Source: Nymphaea colorata
Lineage: Eukaryota > Streptophyta > Magnoliopsida > Nymphaeales > Nymphaeaceae
Direction: 5' to 3'
NCBI RefSeq assembly: GCF_008831285.2
Contig: NC_045143.1
Coordinates: 4,783,503 to 4,847,502, forward strand
Length of the DNA stretch: 64,000 nt
Numbering within the stretch: position 1 is the first letter of the stretch; every line of letters starts with the position of its first letter. Under the pieces are notes generated by a model. That model did not search any database and was not told the origin of the DNA. It saw nothing but the letters and a program-made list of their open reading frames with translations. The position numbers and the translations under genes are program-made. Positions 1-12,372 of this stretch are shown here, piece by piece.

Positions 1-565
1 GTATAAAAACTTTTACTGTATTAAATACTTTTTTCATATTGTTTTTTTCAATCATTACCATGTATATACAAATTTGATATACTCAATCCAAACCTACAAA
101 AGGTCTCCTTTACTACTATCTTAAGTGACTTGACACTTATCTAAGAACATATACAAAGGTAAGTAATTAATTTGAGTTTTAGACCATTTTTATGTACAAA
201 GTATGACACAATAGTCATTTGTTCTTTAATTGATATATTTCATGAATCATCAAGCAATAAAAAAAAACACCTTCAAGAACTTACATAGTAGCATATGTAG
301 TTTCTATAACACATACTTTCACAAATGTCTTTTAGTATATATTAAGGTGTCAATTTATTAATCTTTGGAACATTCTTCAATGAACCTGATCAAGTTGATT
401 AAAAATCTTTTGAAAATACTTAAATATCTCAATATTAAGAAAGCCTTTAATTTCACCATGCTGTCAAAATGAAATCCACGCCTCAATAGAATTTTTATTA
501 CATTAACTTGCCAAAAAGAGTATGATAGTGACAACAAAAAGAGGGCAAACAACAACCTAACAACT
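1..565. other. AT-rich intergenic DNA, no gene seen
   Basis: The stretch is AT-rich, with short open frames on both strands that lack any recognisable domain. I see no gene, RNA or clear mobile element here. Confidence 0.5.
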
Positions 566-812
566 AAGGTTGGGCATTGGTTCAGGTACACGATGGGTAC
601 TCGGCCAAACTCGGGTCCGAAAAAAAGGACATCAGGTAGACCTGAATGGGCCCGATTAAATCCAGTTCGATCCGATAATTTTTTTAATATATTATTTATT
701 GAGATATATATATATATATATATATCATTATAATATTTTATTACTATTAATTATATATAATATTATTTTATATTAAAAATATATATTTTTAATTTAGCCC
801 AATCGGTAATAA
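566..812 (-). mobile_element. hAT-like MITE, inverted and decayed copy
   Basis: One end reads AAGGTTGGGCATTGG, matching the termini of the elements at 35600 and 50022. The AT-rich core is the reverse complement of the core at about 50090-50145, so this copy is inverted relative to them. GC-rich, GGGCC-like arms flank an AT core. The far end (about 785-812) is degraded and no target-site duplication is clear. Confidence 0.45.
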
Positions 813-1137
813 AAAAGTGCCCATATAAAACTCAAATCAAAAGTCAAAAGAGGCAAATTTAAAATTAGAACACTTAAGATGAGCAACCAAAATGGGCATA
901 TGAGGAAGCTCAAATCAAAGGAGGACGAGGAAGAAAAGGGAGGAAGAAGAAGAGAGAAATAAAGAACGGTCTCCGGTCGGCACCCTTGTCAGCTTGATTC
1001 ATTCCACTGGTAGGGGAGAACGAACATGAAAAAGGCAGGCGTTGGTGAAAGGAGACTAGAAGAGAATAATTTTTACAAGCTATAACTGGTTGGAGGAAGA
1101 ATCCTAGATTTGGGCTCCAATGGATCAGTTGCGTCTC

Positions 1138-1169
<32 letters not shown>

Positions 1170-1486
1170 TGTGTAAATCCCAATCTTGTTCTAATGTTCT
1201 CCCTCTCTCAACCTCTTGTGCCAGGGCTATGAAGCCCTCTTTTCGGCCGGCATAAGGGGGCTTTGAGCCATTCTATTTTTCCAGCGACAGAGGACTTCAA
1301 GCCTTCATGTCTTTCCGTCTCCCTCGGTTTTCTAGCAGCCGAATCCATAAAACTGAAAAATATGATGTGATTGCAAATGTTATTCTTATATATAAGCAAA
1401 AGCAAGCAACTGCTAGACATCATCACATCATTTCTCTCCAAACAATAACATGACGTTCGATGTGATCTTTTTACGAAAACGCAGCA
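813..1486. other. Intergenic region 3' of the first ankyrin gene, with (CT)n tract
   Basis: It lies downstream of the minus-strand gene that ends at 1487. It contains a (CT)n tract at about 1133-1167 and otherwise nothing coding that I can support. Part of it is probably the 3' UTR and terminator of that gene. Confidence 0.4.
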
Positions 1487-3966
1487 TTAGTGCACAACAT
1501 ATCCCCTTTTCATGGTAGAATCATTATAGTGAACTGCTTCTGTAGGCTTCTCAGGCGATTCTATTTGTGAACTATCTCCCTCCAGTTTGCCGACTCGTTC
1601 CCTGATCATCATCACCAGAAGAGCAAGGAAAAGTGCACCCAGCAAGCCCAGACACAGCCCGTAGAGAGCCTCCAAAGTCAGCCTGTTGCCCTTCTTAGTA
1701 GACCAAGTAATCCATGAGCCAGTCGTGTAGGCCACCACCATGAACGACACAGAGACCCACATCACCTTGTCAGTCACAGCCAGAAGCCAGGTCAGGGCTC
1801 GCTGCCTGATGGGGATGACGCTCACCAGCACTATGACAATGCCCAGTGATGTGAAGAGCGCCATGTCGTTGCTCACCATGAACACCTTGAAGAGCCTCGT
1901 GTCGCCCATTATCGGCCTTCCCGCCAAGTCGCCCTCCTGGTACATCCCGCCGGGCGGCGCAAGCCCGGCCGAAAATGTCACCGTGGCAATCAGAACGGCA
2001 ACAACAGTGATCGTGTTCTGAGCATTCTGTAGGCGCTCCCGGTGGATCTGGTGGTACTTTCCGTGGCCATTGCCGAGCTGAGATTGGGGGATGGAGTTAT
2101 CCCCTTCCGCAGCATTGTTTGCTAGATTGTTTGGAGCTACATCCAGGTGTGACTCCCACGAGGAGGTCTCCACTTTAACCTTTGTGCTTCTTCGAGTTCC
2201 TGCAGTTCTCAATGTCGAAATCACTTGCGACCTGAGACTGTGATTGCCCATTTCATACTCCACAATGTCCAGAGCTGTCAATCCGTCCTTGTTGAGCGCA
2301 TTCACCTTGATTCTCGTGTTGTTGATTATGTACGATACCATCTGAAAGAAATGCACAAATGTAGCCACCATGAATCCTCTGTTACAGAGAAGAGCAAGAA
2401 TAAAGATGCTTACGGAGAGGGACAAATCGAGAAGGGAAGTACTTCAGGCCATTTTTCATAGGCTGCAAGATGCAGAACCGTGTTGCCCATCTGATCTTCC
2501 GAGTTGATGAGCGTTGCCACGGTGTGATTCTCAACCAAGAACTGGAAGGCCTCCAACTGCCTATTCGTCACACATATATGAAGAACGCTTTCTCTGTCCC
2601 GAGTCAAAGCCGAGACGCAGTTCGGTTGAACAGAAAGAATTTCATGCATAATCTCCACAGATCCCCTCGTCGCTGCCAAATGCAATGGAGTCCTTCCTTC
2701 TTTATCCCGCAGCAAACAGGCATTATAGCTAATCTTCAGGAGTTCTTTTGCGAGCTGCACATGACCATTGCTTGCAGCAAGATGCAGAGCAGTAGACCCT
2801 TGCTCGTCCCCTTCTATCCGAGCACGAGGTTCCACCATTAATATCTCTCGAACAACATCTGCTCCAACAACTCAGACAAACTAATCTTCAGCAATTTTCA
2901 CACTAGTCGAACCTGTACTAGGCGTGCCGTCTTAACTCTGAACTAAAAATTCATTAGGTGAAATTTAGTTAAGGTGGTTCAAAGCATAGCCTTGTGATTC
3001 CAGCTATTGACATAACTATATGCTAGTCAGGAATATGTAATTTGACTTCTTCTAGAGCCTCTGCTATGTGCTTGTAAGGAGGTGTATATATATATACACA
3101 TACAAATCCCCACAACTTCCATTCCTGAAGAACTGACTACACATGTCTCTGTGCATATATAATTCTGAATTAATAAAGAAATCATGGATTCAGTCACGAT
3201 TAGGTTCGCATGCTTGTACAGCTTTGCATTTGAATCTGAATTTAATGCAAAAAAAAGAAAAAGGAGTCTTAAAAGGAAGAAAATGACTTCTTGGTAGTAA
3301 GAGATGTCCAATGTATCTGATGTGGATCGAGGGTATCTAACTGAACTGTTGCGAAAGACTATAAAGCTTAAACTAGTTTTACAAGAGGAGAAAAAGATAG
3401 TCTCCATAAAACGTTGATACGGAAGCTGACGATATCTGCTTAACTGGCTATGGGTGAAAAAGGGGAAATGGGAAAAGGTACCTCTGGTTACCTGAATGGC
3501 CTCGAGAGGCTGCCTCTAAAGCTGAAGGAACCAGGGAGCCCTCCACCCTGAAGAGGGGTAGCCAACGATCAGACAAGAGCAGCTTCACCACCTCTACGTG
3601 GCCGTGCCGCGCCGCCAGCGTCATGGCATCGGCGCCTTTCTCATCGCCGCCGGCAACAAGAGCGCAGCAGGCAAGAGAAGGGTTGGACTCCAGGAGAAGC
3701 CAAGCGGTCTCGGCGTTGCCTTCCCGACAAGCGATGTGCAGCGGCGTCTCTGTCATCCTGTTTCTGGCCGACGCCAAATCCGGACGAAGGCGGAGCACCT
3801 CAGCGGCGAAGTGGGTGTGGCCGTAACTGGCGCAGATGTGGAGGCAGGTGTTGGAGAGGCCAGGAGCCACTTGACCTAGAAGGGCTCGCCCTTCTTCATC
3901 CTTCATCAGCTCCGCCAAACCTGCAACGTCCCCATTAATGCTCGCATTCTGAAGCTTCGCATCCAT
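1487..3966 (-). CDS. Ankyrin-repeat/PGG-domain membrane protein (ACD6/ITN1-like), copy 1
   Basis: Three exons on the minus strand: 3966-3492, 2858-2443 and 2341-1487, giving 1746 nt and 581 aa. Start: the ATG at 3966 opens MDAKLQ, and MD-RLQ-like starts are conserved in the two paralogues; the upstream GTG is not used. Ankyrin repeats fill residues ~10-330 ([73 protein letters not shown]). The PGG domain follows ([20 protein letters not shown], then APPGG at ~425-429), with four hydrophobic segments at ~407-424, 457-475, 488-512 and 527-548. The family (ACD6, ITN1) comprises membrane proteins tied to salicylic-acid defence, cell death or salt response. A role here is inferred from family only. 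The exon 2 donor GAA|GTACTT was chosen because it restores ankyrin spacing. This copy looks intact. Confidence 0.88.
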
Positions 3967-5980
3967 TAGTCCTGCACACACACACGGGTGCAGACTGCAG
4001 AGAGAGATCTAGTGAGACTGAGAGAGAAAGATGAATGCAAGTAAGGTTACCCAAATGGAATCAAATAAGAAATTTCTTCCGACTTTTTCTTCTTGTTTCC
4101 TGCAAGACTCCAAGAATTGAGATGTGCCATGCCGCCATCGATTTTCTTCATTTTTTGTTTCGATCTTCGAATCGTTGACGGTAAAAAGCAGGTCTGCTGG
4201 GGAAGACGTACGGTACTTGTTGAATTTTTTATATAAGCGCAGTTTGCTCCTGAAAAACACAAAAAAACGTGTCTCATCATGTGAGACATGTTGAAATGTT
4301 TTATATCTAATCGCTTGAAGTAATGCCGATAAAAAAAAGAACACAAACTAAGTTGTTAATTGAGAACTCTGCAAACATGAGCACGGATTTGTTATTCACT
4401 AATTCTAGGCATTCATGTGTAAATATTCAAATGCCACTATCCAATGAACAATTGCTTTCACGGACAAAATTTCCAAGTCAAGCAACCACCGTATACTTGA
4501 CGTAACTCTCTTTCTTCCAGGACTTGATGTTTATTGTGGAAGTTTTATGTTCTCTCAACCTTTTTCCTTTTGGCTTCGTCCGTGAAAGCCATTGTTCATT
4601 GAACAGTTTGAACGTTTAGCGAGTTCACGACATCATGGTCACGTTTGAATGTTTAGTTTTGATCCAAGATTTGATTTCCACAATAGATTTATGAAATATG
4701 TTTTTTTTTTTTCTAAGAGTTGGATACTTGGAGGGTATAAATTGAAGGCAGTGGCGAAGCCACATGCACTCAATGTGGATCTTAAGTAATAATTAGATCC
4801 AAATCCATACGTTAAATGGATAATGAAATTCAAAATATGGATCCAAAATATAACTATGTCAAAAAACAAGGCCAATATGGATATTAAGGGATCCAAAAAT
4901 GCTAGTCCTCCTAAGTCATTGCCCGTTTATATGATGGGCATTAATTTTAAGAGCCGCAGGCTTTAATGTGGAGCTTATGAAACGCAAACATAAAACTTTG
5001 AGCATTCCTTTTGAAATGACGAATAATAAATGTGTAACAGTGAGTCGTGGCCGTTTCCGGAGAGCTCTGGCAACCTTTTCTTCCTAGTGTTCTAGCGGAG
5101 TTGAACTCCGGTTTCTCCGAGAAGCTGAGCAGAGGCAGTCATCTTTGGCTCTACGATCTCCTTTTTTTGGCTATTATTTTTAATTCTTTTGACTCACTCT
5201 GCTACAGATGATGGACAGCGTGCCACAGATGTACACAACGGTGGACAGGATTACAACAATGCATAAAAGAAGGAAAAATGCTGTCCAACAGAAAAGCGAA
5301 CTCCAGTCTTTGATTTCTCGACTGTTCCTTTTTGCTTGTTGTCTCCCCTTTTTTTTCTGTGGTTGTAGTAGCAGCCATGGCCGATCGAGCATCCTCCTTC
5401 GGTGCTGTAACATCCTTGATTTTTTTTTTTTTATTTCACTTTCTGCTATTCCTGTCATTGAAGTTTTCTCTTTTCAAATTAATCATAAAGTCTCTCTGCC
5501 GGTAGCTCGAGACCAGCGCCTTCCATCATCTTGAGTCCTCCCCCCTTCCTGTTGACTGTACAGGAAGGTGTTGTATTTGTGTTGTATAGGACATGTATGG
5601 TTACGAAGGATGCATCTTGCATCATAGTCATAATATATAACAAATTTGCATATCATCAGTTAATTTTGAAAATTTGACTTGCTCCTGATACAAGTCAGAA
5701 GCTTATCATCAAGCTCTTTAAAAAACCACTCTTTTAGCAGCTGAAAAAGGAAAGGAACCGCCCATATTGCAGTCATTTAAGGTTTGCTGATTAGAGTTGT
5801 AATATCTTCTCACAGCTTTCCACAAATGGTCTCAGATGTCACATTATCTTCCTTATGAGTAGCAGCATTTCCTGTTTTGCAAATCTGCCAGAATAACAAT
5901 GGGAACAAGAGTTCCAACCTTTCCTTATGAAGACCCTTTCCTTATGAAGACTTTTAAATTTCACACTCCACCACCATTGG
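3967..5980. other. Intergenic region upstream of ankyrin copy 1
   Basis: The first ~200 bases hold the probable 5' UTR and promoter. A segment around 4060-4140 resembles 11920-12000 upstream of copy 2, sharing the GGCATGGCACATCTCA core on the minus strand. The rest has no coding signal I trust. An open minus-strand frame at 5180-5458 has a hydrophobic stretch but no recognised family. Confidence 0.4.
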
Positions 5981-5984
5981 AAAG

Positions 5985-6256
5985 ACGGATCTCAATCTGC
6001 TCCCTAGCAATTTCGGCTCTAGCTCTCGAAAATACTAGAAACTAAGACAATCATCTCATTAATGGCCCCCTTTGTAAACCTTGAAGATTCCTCACAACTA
6101 TAACAACCCGACCCACTCCCAAGCTCGAGTCCCTGGTATGACGGATCCCAACCTACCCTCTAGCAATTTCGGCTTCAGCCCTCGAAAAGGCTAAGAACTA
6201 AGACAATCATTTCATTAATGACTCCCTTTGTAAACCCTTGAAGATTTCTCACAATA
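5985..6256. repeat. Tandem duplication of a ~110-bp LINE-tail segment
   Basis: The segment at about 5990-6097 (CTAGCAATTTCGGCT, then AACTAAGACAATCAT) recurs at about 6150-6257 with a few substitutions, an offset of ~160 bases. The second copy runs into the LINE remnant that follows on the minus strand, so the duplication involves the element's 3' tail. Confidence 0.65.
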
Positions 6257-6680
6257 TTTGATACAGGACTAAACATTTGGAGCATTAAAATAAGCATCAA
6301 AGAACTTTTTTGTAAGAAGTTTCCAAATAATAATAGTCCATTCACAATGAAGAAATAAGTGAGAACAGGTGTCCTCACTCGCTGAGCAAAGACAGGATCG
6401 GTCAACAAGATTAACACCAAAATGTTGTAGTCTGTTAGTCTGTAGGTATAGCACCATTTTCTAGGACCATCCATTTCCAAGTTTCAATCTCCTTGTTGTT
6501 TCTAATACCACGATAAACATCTGTTCTCATCAAATTGAGTGCAGGAACACCTCTCCAGGTTATTATATCCTCATCATTAGTCAATTCAATCCTTCTGGAG
6601 ATAAAATTAAACCATATCAAACTACACAGTGCGGAACTCTTTGACATTTGGAGAATGCAATCAAAGAGGAGCATCAAACA
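6175..6680 (-). mobile_element. Decayed LINE (non-LTR retrotransposon) 3' end with zf-RVT motif
   Basis: Minus-strand translation across two frames gives a C-terminal LINE signature. There is an upstream segment with TWKWMVLENG, then TNRLQHFGVNL, then CLCSASEDTCSHLFLHCEW, which matches the zinc-binding zf-RVT region (C-x2-C-x7-H-x4-C type) found at the end of plant LINE reverse transcriptases. The frame is broken between the parts and no reverse transcriptase core or endonuclease is present, so this is a dead, 5'-truncated copy. Confidence 0.65.
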
Positions 6681-6689
6681 AGCACAAAG

Positions 6690-7106
6690 ACAAAGTCATC
6701 ACTTAGCAACAAGAGCTTTTCAACACTTGGTTTAAGAAGTTTTCCATCATTGTTTATTTCCAATGTTGAAGGCTTGAAGCGCTGGTGCTGACTTTTTTCT
6801 GTATCGTGTACACATTGAAGCCCCTGAAGTCGAAAGGAAAGAAAAGAAGTCATCGTGTCATATTCTCGAATTTAGCTGATGATGCTAAGTGGATGGACCG
6901 TGTGGAACTTACCAATTTAATAGTAGTTTTGCAGCAGGAAGCCCCGCCGTGCATAGTTTTTTTTTTCGTATTGATAGTTTCATTCAACAATTGCCTTCAC
7001 GCATTAGTGTCCTTTGCTTTGAAGGAGCAGTTTTGAAAGAGAAGGCATCCGCGAATGCTGGAGTTTGTATAGGCGATTCCTTCAATTTGACCTGCAATTC
7101 TTTGCC

Positions 7107-7164
<58 letters not shown>

Positions 7165-7802
7165 GTGTGCACATACGCACACCCCCACCCACCCGCACAT
7201 GATTCTAGTGAATATTGCCTGCTCTGCCTTTCCGGCTTCAAGCATTTGACACAAAACCTTTATTTATATACAGCTATCAAATATGTCTTCAAATTCATGC
7301 GAATAAGCATCTACTTATCATATTGCTTCTCATTTTATTTTGTCAAGCTGTGGATAGGACAAACAAGACATCCCGAATGGACTACATAGGAACAAACACT
7401 GAACGAAACGAATAAAATAGTAAGAAAGAAAAACGAGCGTCCGACAAAACAGACATAACTAGATACAAACAGTAGACAGAACAAGCATACCAAAAAATAA
7501 ATGTCACACAAGATGGATAAATGGATAAAAAATAAAATAAACAGCAAACATAATAGGCATCGTGTTTTGTTTTTGAAACCATCAAACTAATGACAGAAAA
7601 CGCTAATAACCGGACAATTAGGACAAAAGTGTGGAGGGCAGAACGTCATGTCCTTTGCATCCAGTGGATAGTCATCAAACGGCGTTATATATTGAATGCC
7701 TTCTTACTGCACCACAAATCCCCTTGTTATGTCAAAGATTGCGAGTGGAGTTGGGTTGAGACACCGAGTTGGGTCGGGATATCGGTCCTGTGACCAAGTA
7801 AT
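6690..7802. other. Intergenic region with long (CT)n tract
   Basis: There is no credible gene. It contains the (CT)n run at 7111-7162, which creates artificial Leu-Ser or Arg-Glu open frames. Near its right end lies DNA that replaces the expected 3' end of ankyrin copy 2. Confidence 0.45.
7111..7162. repeat. (CT)n microsatellite
   Basis: About 26 uninterrupted TC units. Confidence 0.95.
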
Positions 7803-10800
7803 CTATGAGCCGGTCGTGTAAGCCACCACCATGAACGACACAGAGACCCACATCACCCTACCAGTCACAGCCAGAAGCCAGGTCAGGGCTCGCTGCCTGA
7901 TGGGGATGACGCTGACCAGCACTATGACGATGCCCAGCGATGTGAAGAGCGCCATGTCATTGCTCACCTTGAACACCTTGAAGAGCCTCGTGTCGCCCAT
8001 TATCGGCCTTCCCGCCGAGTCGCCGTCCTGATGCATCCCGCCGGGCGGCGCAAGCCCGGCTGAAAATGTCACCGTGGCAATCAGAACGGCAACAACAGTG
8101 ATTGTGTTCTGAGCATTCTGCAGGCGCTCTCGGTGGATCTGGTGGTACTCTTGGAGGGGCGATGCAGGGTTCATTTGTACAACAACGTCTGGTTGATTCT
8201 TTGGAGCTAAGTCCGGGTGCGTTGCACTTCGGGCTCCTGCGTTTCTCAAGGAGGAGATCATTTGCAAGCTGTGATTGGTCTTTTCAAACTCCATAATGTC
8301 CAGAGCTGTCAATCCCTTCTTATTGAGAGCATTCACCTCTATGCTTGTATTGTTGATCATGTACGATACCATCTGAAAGAAATAATACACAAATGCAGCC
8401 ACCATGAATCATCATTAGTTACTGAGAACAAGAAGATGCTTACGGAGAAAGACGAATAGAGAGGGGGAGTACTTCAGGCCATTTTTTATAGGCTGCAAGA
8501 TGCAGAACCGTGTTGCCCATCGCATCAACCGAGTTGATCAGTGCATCCATGTCGCAATTCTGAACCAAGAACTGGAAGGCCTCAAACTGCCTCTTCATCA
8601 CACATAAATGAAGAACGCTCTCTCCGTAGCGTGTGAAAGCGGAGACGCAATTCGGTTTAACAGAAAGAATTTCCTGCATAATCTCCACTTGTCCCCACAT
8701 TGCTGCCAAATGCAGTGGAGTCCTTCCTTCTTTGTCCCGCAGCAAACAGGCATTATAGCTAATCTTCAGGAGTTCTTTTGCGAGCTGCACATGACCATAG
8801 CTTGCAGCTAGATGCAGAGCAGTAGACCCTTGCTCGTCCCCTTCCATCAGAGCACTAGGTTCTACCACTAATATCTCTCGAACAACATCTGCTCCAACAA
8901 CTCAGACACACTATTCTTCAGCAATCAAATGCCACCATAAGACCAGATGCAATGGTTCACCCATTTTCTGAGCAGTTCTAACCAATCCGACAAAATGAAT
9001 GGATGCAAAATATCTATAAGTACATGTTTAAAAAGTGATGTCGTCAAAAGCTGATAAATAGACTGAATTTCACAAGGATTTATGATCAACGATCTTGCTC
9101 ATAAGTTTCGGATTTCATGTCAATGGCAATAAGTTCGATTTCCTAAAGCATAAAAATCTCCCCATACAGGAAGGCGCGCCGCTTCATTAATTAACTTGCG
9201 CTACCCACGTACGTCGGGGCTTGAGTTGGGGGGTTACCAGTCTATAAGCATGCAAAGCTTAGTCTGGTCTTGAAAAGATGAAAAATGCATTGTTAAACAG
9301 AAGAGTAAAGTCCCAATGAACGCTTAACTTTTCTCAAATTGGCATGTGTTCAAAAGTGTGGGTCCGATGCAACCCTGTTGGGAGATGTGGCTGCTGTCCT
9401 TTATTATATATAAAGGATTAATGAATCAAATGAACGTGTGAACAACAAGGAAAACAGAAATAGAGAGAACAAAAAACTAGACATGAAACAAGCTAATGTC
9501 CAGATATGTACAAATGCTTCTTGAAGGAGTTCAGACTACAGTCAAAGAAAACGAGTTTTTTTCGAAAAAAACACAATAAATTAACTAGCCATCTAAAACT
9601 TAAAAAAAGTTAAAAACGAAAAAAATGCATTTTAACCCGCTTTTAATGCATTTTTCATGTTTTTTCAGTTTTTTAATGTCAAACATTTTTTTTTTTCATT
9701 TTCTATTTTTTATTTGTTACAAATCTACTTATATTTTGATGTTTGTATTATTAGTTTCTCACTTTTTTTATTTTTCTCTCATTTTTAATTTTTTAAAATT
9801 TACTCTTTTTTTTTTTTTTTCAAACTGACCGTATTATAACCGAGAAAAACTTCGCCATTTAAAACTTTGAGACATTATTTGTCATTACGGTTGAGAGAGA
9901 GTTGAGCAGTGAATCCTAATGATAGTGAATCCTAATGATCACCTCCTTGCAAGGCTTCCCACTGTATAAAGTGAAGCAGACACTCTGTTATCTTTGAAGC
10001 TCTCAATATTACGCGGTCTAACATTGTAGTCGCAACCATATGATTGCAAGAAATCAAACCGTCTTGGTCAATAGAGAGAGAAGTTACTCTTAGCAGGTTA
10101 TCTGTTCAAGCCCCAAAGATAGTGAAAGGGGCCATTTGTCATTAGATACAACTTGATCTGTCTTAAAATTAAGGCAGATGCATAAAATATTTGATAATTA
10201 GTTCCATGTAGATACTTTAATTTTAGGGCAAATTCATGGAATGCCCAACAGCTGCTGAAGTGAATAAAGTGTGCTTGATTAGAAAAATGTTAACTAAGGT
10301 ATAAGCATTCTTTTGTAGGGGAATAAATATAACAGGCGAAAAGGATAACCATTTTAGGGGTCCATGTTCATTGAGGGTGTCCAAACGCTACCTGAAGTGC
10401 CCTAACTCGACGACATGCGGCTGTTGAAGGGTTGGAAACATTAACAGTGTGTTTCACTCGAACACCCAACACATTAAGTTATACTAATCAAACCAAGTAT
10501 TCTCGATCTCCTCTTCGGGAGAATGATGTTCAATGCGTTCAATCAAGTTCACATTTCTTGATGTTCTTTTCTCACAGAACATAAAGGCTGTTTTCCAGAG
10601 TCGAGATTCACAAATTCAAGAATCTCATGTGCTAAGAAGAAACAACACGACTGAAGAAAATAGGATCCCAACTCAAAGGAGAAACAAAGCATTTGAAGGA
10701 AATAGAATTGAAGAAGAAAACGGCAAGATGATTCAACGCACATCCTACTCACGAAAAGAAATAAATGTAGGAGCTGATGGCAACGTCTCTTTAGTAATGG

Positions 10801-11841
10801 CTATTCCATGTAATGGTGTGTGAATTGATGATGAGAGGAAGACAGTGAAAGTGAAAAAAACTTCATGGACGTAAGGCACACTCTCCGACAACGTAAAGAT
10901 CTTTGTTCCTTTTTCTCTTCCATCTCTTTTCAATTTTATTAGGTTCATCAAACTAAAAACTTTAGATCAGACTAAGTTTTATGTCTCTAGTTTGCAGTTT
11001 TGCACTGGCAAATCTAAATCCATGGATTTCAAATCGGAATCAGAATGATGGTGGACGGTCATTTTCTTTCTGGATGGTAGTTGTGAAGATCTCGAATTTC
11101 AAGTTTTCCCGTTTGTATATATAAGCATCTTTTGAAAACATTATTAAGCATGAAAGCTATAAATACATAAAGAACAAAAGAGAATAGAAAGCTTAAAAAC
11201 CAATAAACTAGTTTTGTTCGAGGAGAAACGAAAAAGAGTTCCTTCTAAAGTTGAAGTTAGTCTCCAGAAAACATTTATGCGGAAGTCTACGACATACTGA
11301 AAATATCTGCTTAGCTGGCAATGGGCGAAAAAAGGGAATTGGAAAAGAGAAGGGACCTCTGATTACCTGAATGGCCTCTGGAGGTAGCCTCAAGCAGTGA
11401 AGGAACCAAGGAGCCCTCCACCCTGAAGAGGGGTAGCCAACGATCAGACAAGAGCAGCTTCACCACCTTTACGTGACCGTGGCGCGCCGCCAGAATCATG
11501 GCGTTGGCGCCCTTCTCATCGCCGGCGGCATCGAGAGCGGAGCAGGCAATGGAAGGGTTTGACTCCAGTAGAAGCCGCGCGGTCTCGGCCTTGCCTTCCC
11601 GGCAAGCGATGTGAAGAGGCGTCTTTGCCATCCTGTTTCTGGCCGACGCCAAATCCGGACGAAGGCAGAGCACCTTAGCGGCGAAGTGGGTATGGCCATA
11701 AGTGGCGCAGATGTGGAGGCAGGTGTTGGAGAGGCCCGGAGTCACTTGGCCCAGAAGGTCTCGTCCTTCTTCTTCATTCATCAGTTCCGCCAAGGCTGCA
11801 ATATCCCCATTAACGCTCGCATTATGAAGCCTCCCATCCAT
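7803..11841 (-). pseudogene. Ankyrin-repeat/PGG protein copy 2, C-terminally truncated by nonsense codon
   Basis: Exons on the minus strand are 11841-11367, 8888-8473 and 8372-7803. Exons 1 and 2 match the paralogues in length (475 and 416 nt) and reading phase. Translation gives 486 aa: ankyrin repeats, then [25 protein letters not shown] and three of four membrane segments, ending VVAYTTGS. The next codon is TAG at 7805-7803, where copy 1 has TGG. About 14 bases further on, similarity to copies 1 and 3 stops, so the fourth membrane helix and the cytosolic tail are missing rather than just cut off by the stop. Intron 1 (8889-11366, ~2.5 kb) is much longer than in copy 1 (~0.6 kb) and holds a repeat at 9552-9880. 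It could still make a truncated protein, but I call it a probable pseudogene. Confidence 0.75.
9552..9880. repeat. T-rich dispersed repeat, copy A (inside intron 1 of ankyrin copy 2)
   Basis: It shares an ordered set of blocks with 19679-20062: TTAAAAACGAAAAAAATGC, CAAATCTACTT, TTAGTTTCTCACTT, CCGTATTATA and GCCATTTAAAACTT. It has no coding capacity. Class is unknown; it could be a MITE or another non-autonomous element. Confidence 0.55.
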
Positions 11842-11913
11842 CAGGTGTGGTGCAGAGAGAGATCTATTGGGAATGAGAGAGAAAGATGAATACGCAAGGT
11901 TGCCCAATTAGAA

Positions 11914-12372
11914 TCAAATATATATGAAATTTCTTCTGTCTTTTCTCCTTGTTTCCAGGAAGGCACCGGGAATGAGATGTGCCATGCCGCCAGTGATTGT
12001 CTTGAGGTTTCCATACCAGCAAGAGCAATAAAATATGGAGTTGGACTTGGAATCTTGAGGTTTGATCAGCTCAAGGGTTCTAATAATAAGAGCATTGCTG
12101 TACCATCCAATCATTCGCATCATAAAGTCAGTCAACTCAATATAAGAATCAATTGGTAGTATTAACTTCTCTCGTGCATTAAAGAGAAATTGAACAGTAG
12201 AAGCGACATTATTTCTCAATTCCTTATTTGTACCTTGTTGATGTATGAGGTGGACGAATCTGGCTTCCATGAAATCCACCTTATGCTTGTCGACATACGT
12301 TCTGCCGATGCAATTTCTGCCTAATGCAATGCATGAGACAATGTATTGTAAGAGGCTAGTTGATTTCTCCAT
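11914..12372 (-). CDS. Unrecognised open frame, hypothetical
   Basis: A 152-codon minus-strand frame. Its C-terminal ~35 codons coincide with the duplicated 5' region of the ankyrin genes, so those are unlikely to be coding. The remaining ~115 codons (with FMEARFVHLIHQQG and FMMRMIGWYSNALIIRTLEL) have normal amino-acid composition and no low complexity. I do not recognise a family. It may be a fragment of a captured gene or transposon, or an upstream exon of a longer ankyrin transcript, but I see no supporting splice sites. Confidence 0.15.
   Translation of the reverse strand: MEKSTSLLQYIVSCIALGRNCIGRTYVDKHKVDFMEARFVHLIHQQGTNKELRNNVASTVQFLFNAREKLILPIDSYIELTDFMMRMIGWYSNALIIRTLELIKPQDSKSNSIFYCSCWYGNLKTITGGMAHLIPGAFLETRRKDRRNFIYI

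Noticed and set aside
1740-2021. Plus-strand frames opposite the ankyrin/PGG exons (also at 2470, 3598, 7831, 11611, 16065, 18714)
   Set aside because: They are antisense shadows of conserved minus-strand exons, and they recur in all three paralogues because the coding strand is conserved.
5180-5534. Overlapping frames on both strands, one with a hydrophobic stretch
   Set aside because: Lysine/phenylalanine runs come from poly-A/T tracts and no family is recognised.
6984-7389. Leu-Ser and Arg-Glu repeat open frames
   Set aside because: They are products of the (CT)n microsatellite at 7111-7162.
10533-10823. 96-codon frame in intron 1 of ankyrin copy 2
   Set aside because: Gln/Arg/Asn-rich with no recognised domain, and it lies within an intron. 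There is no support for a gene.
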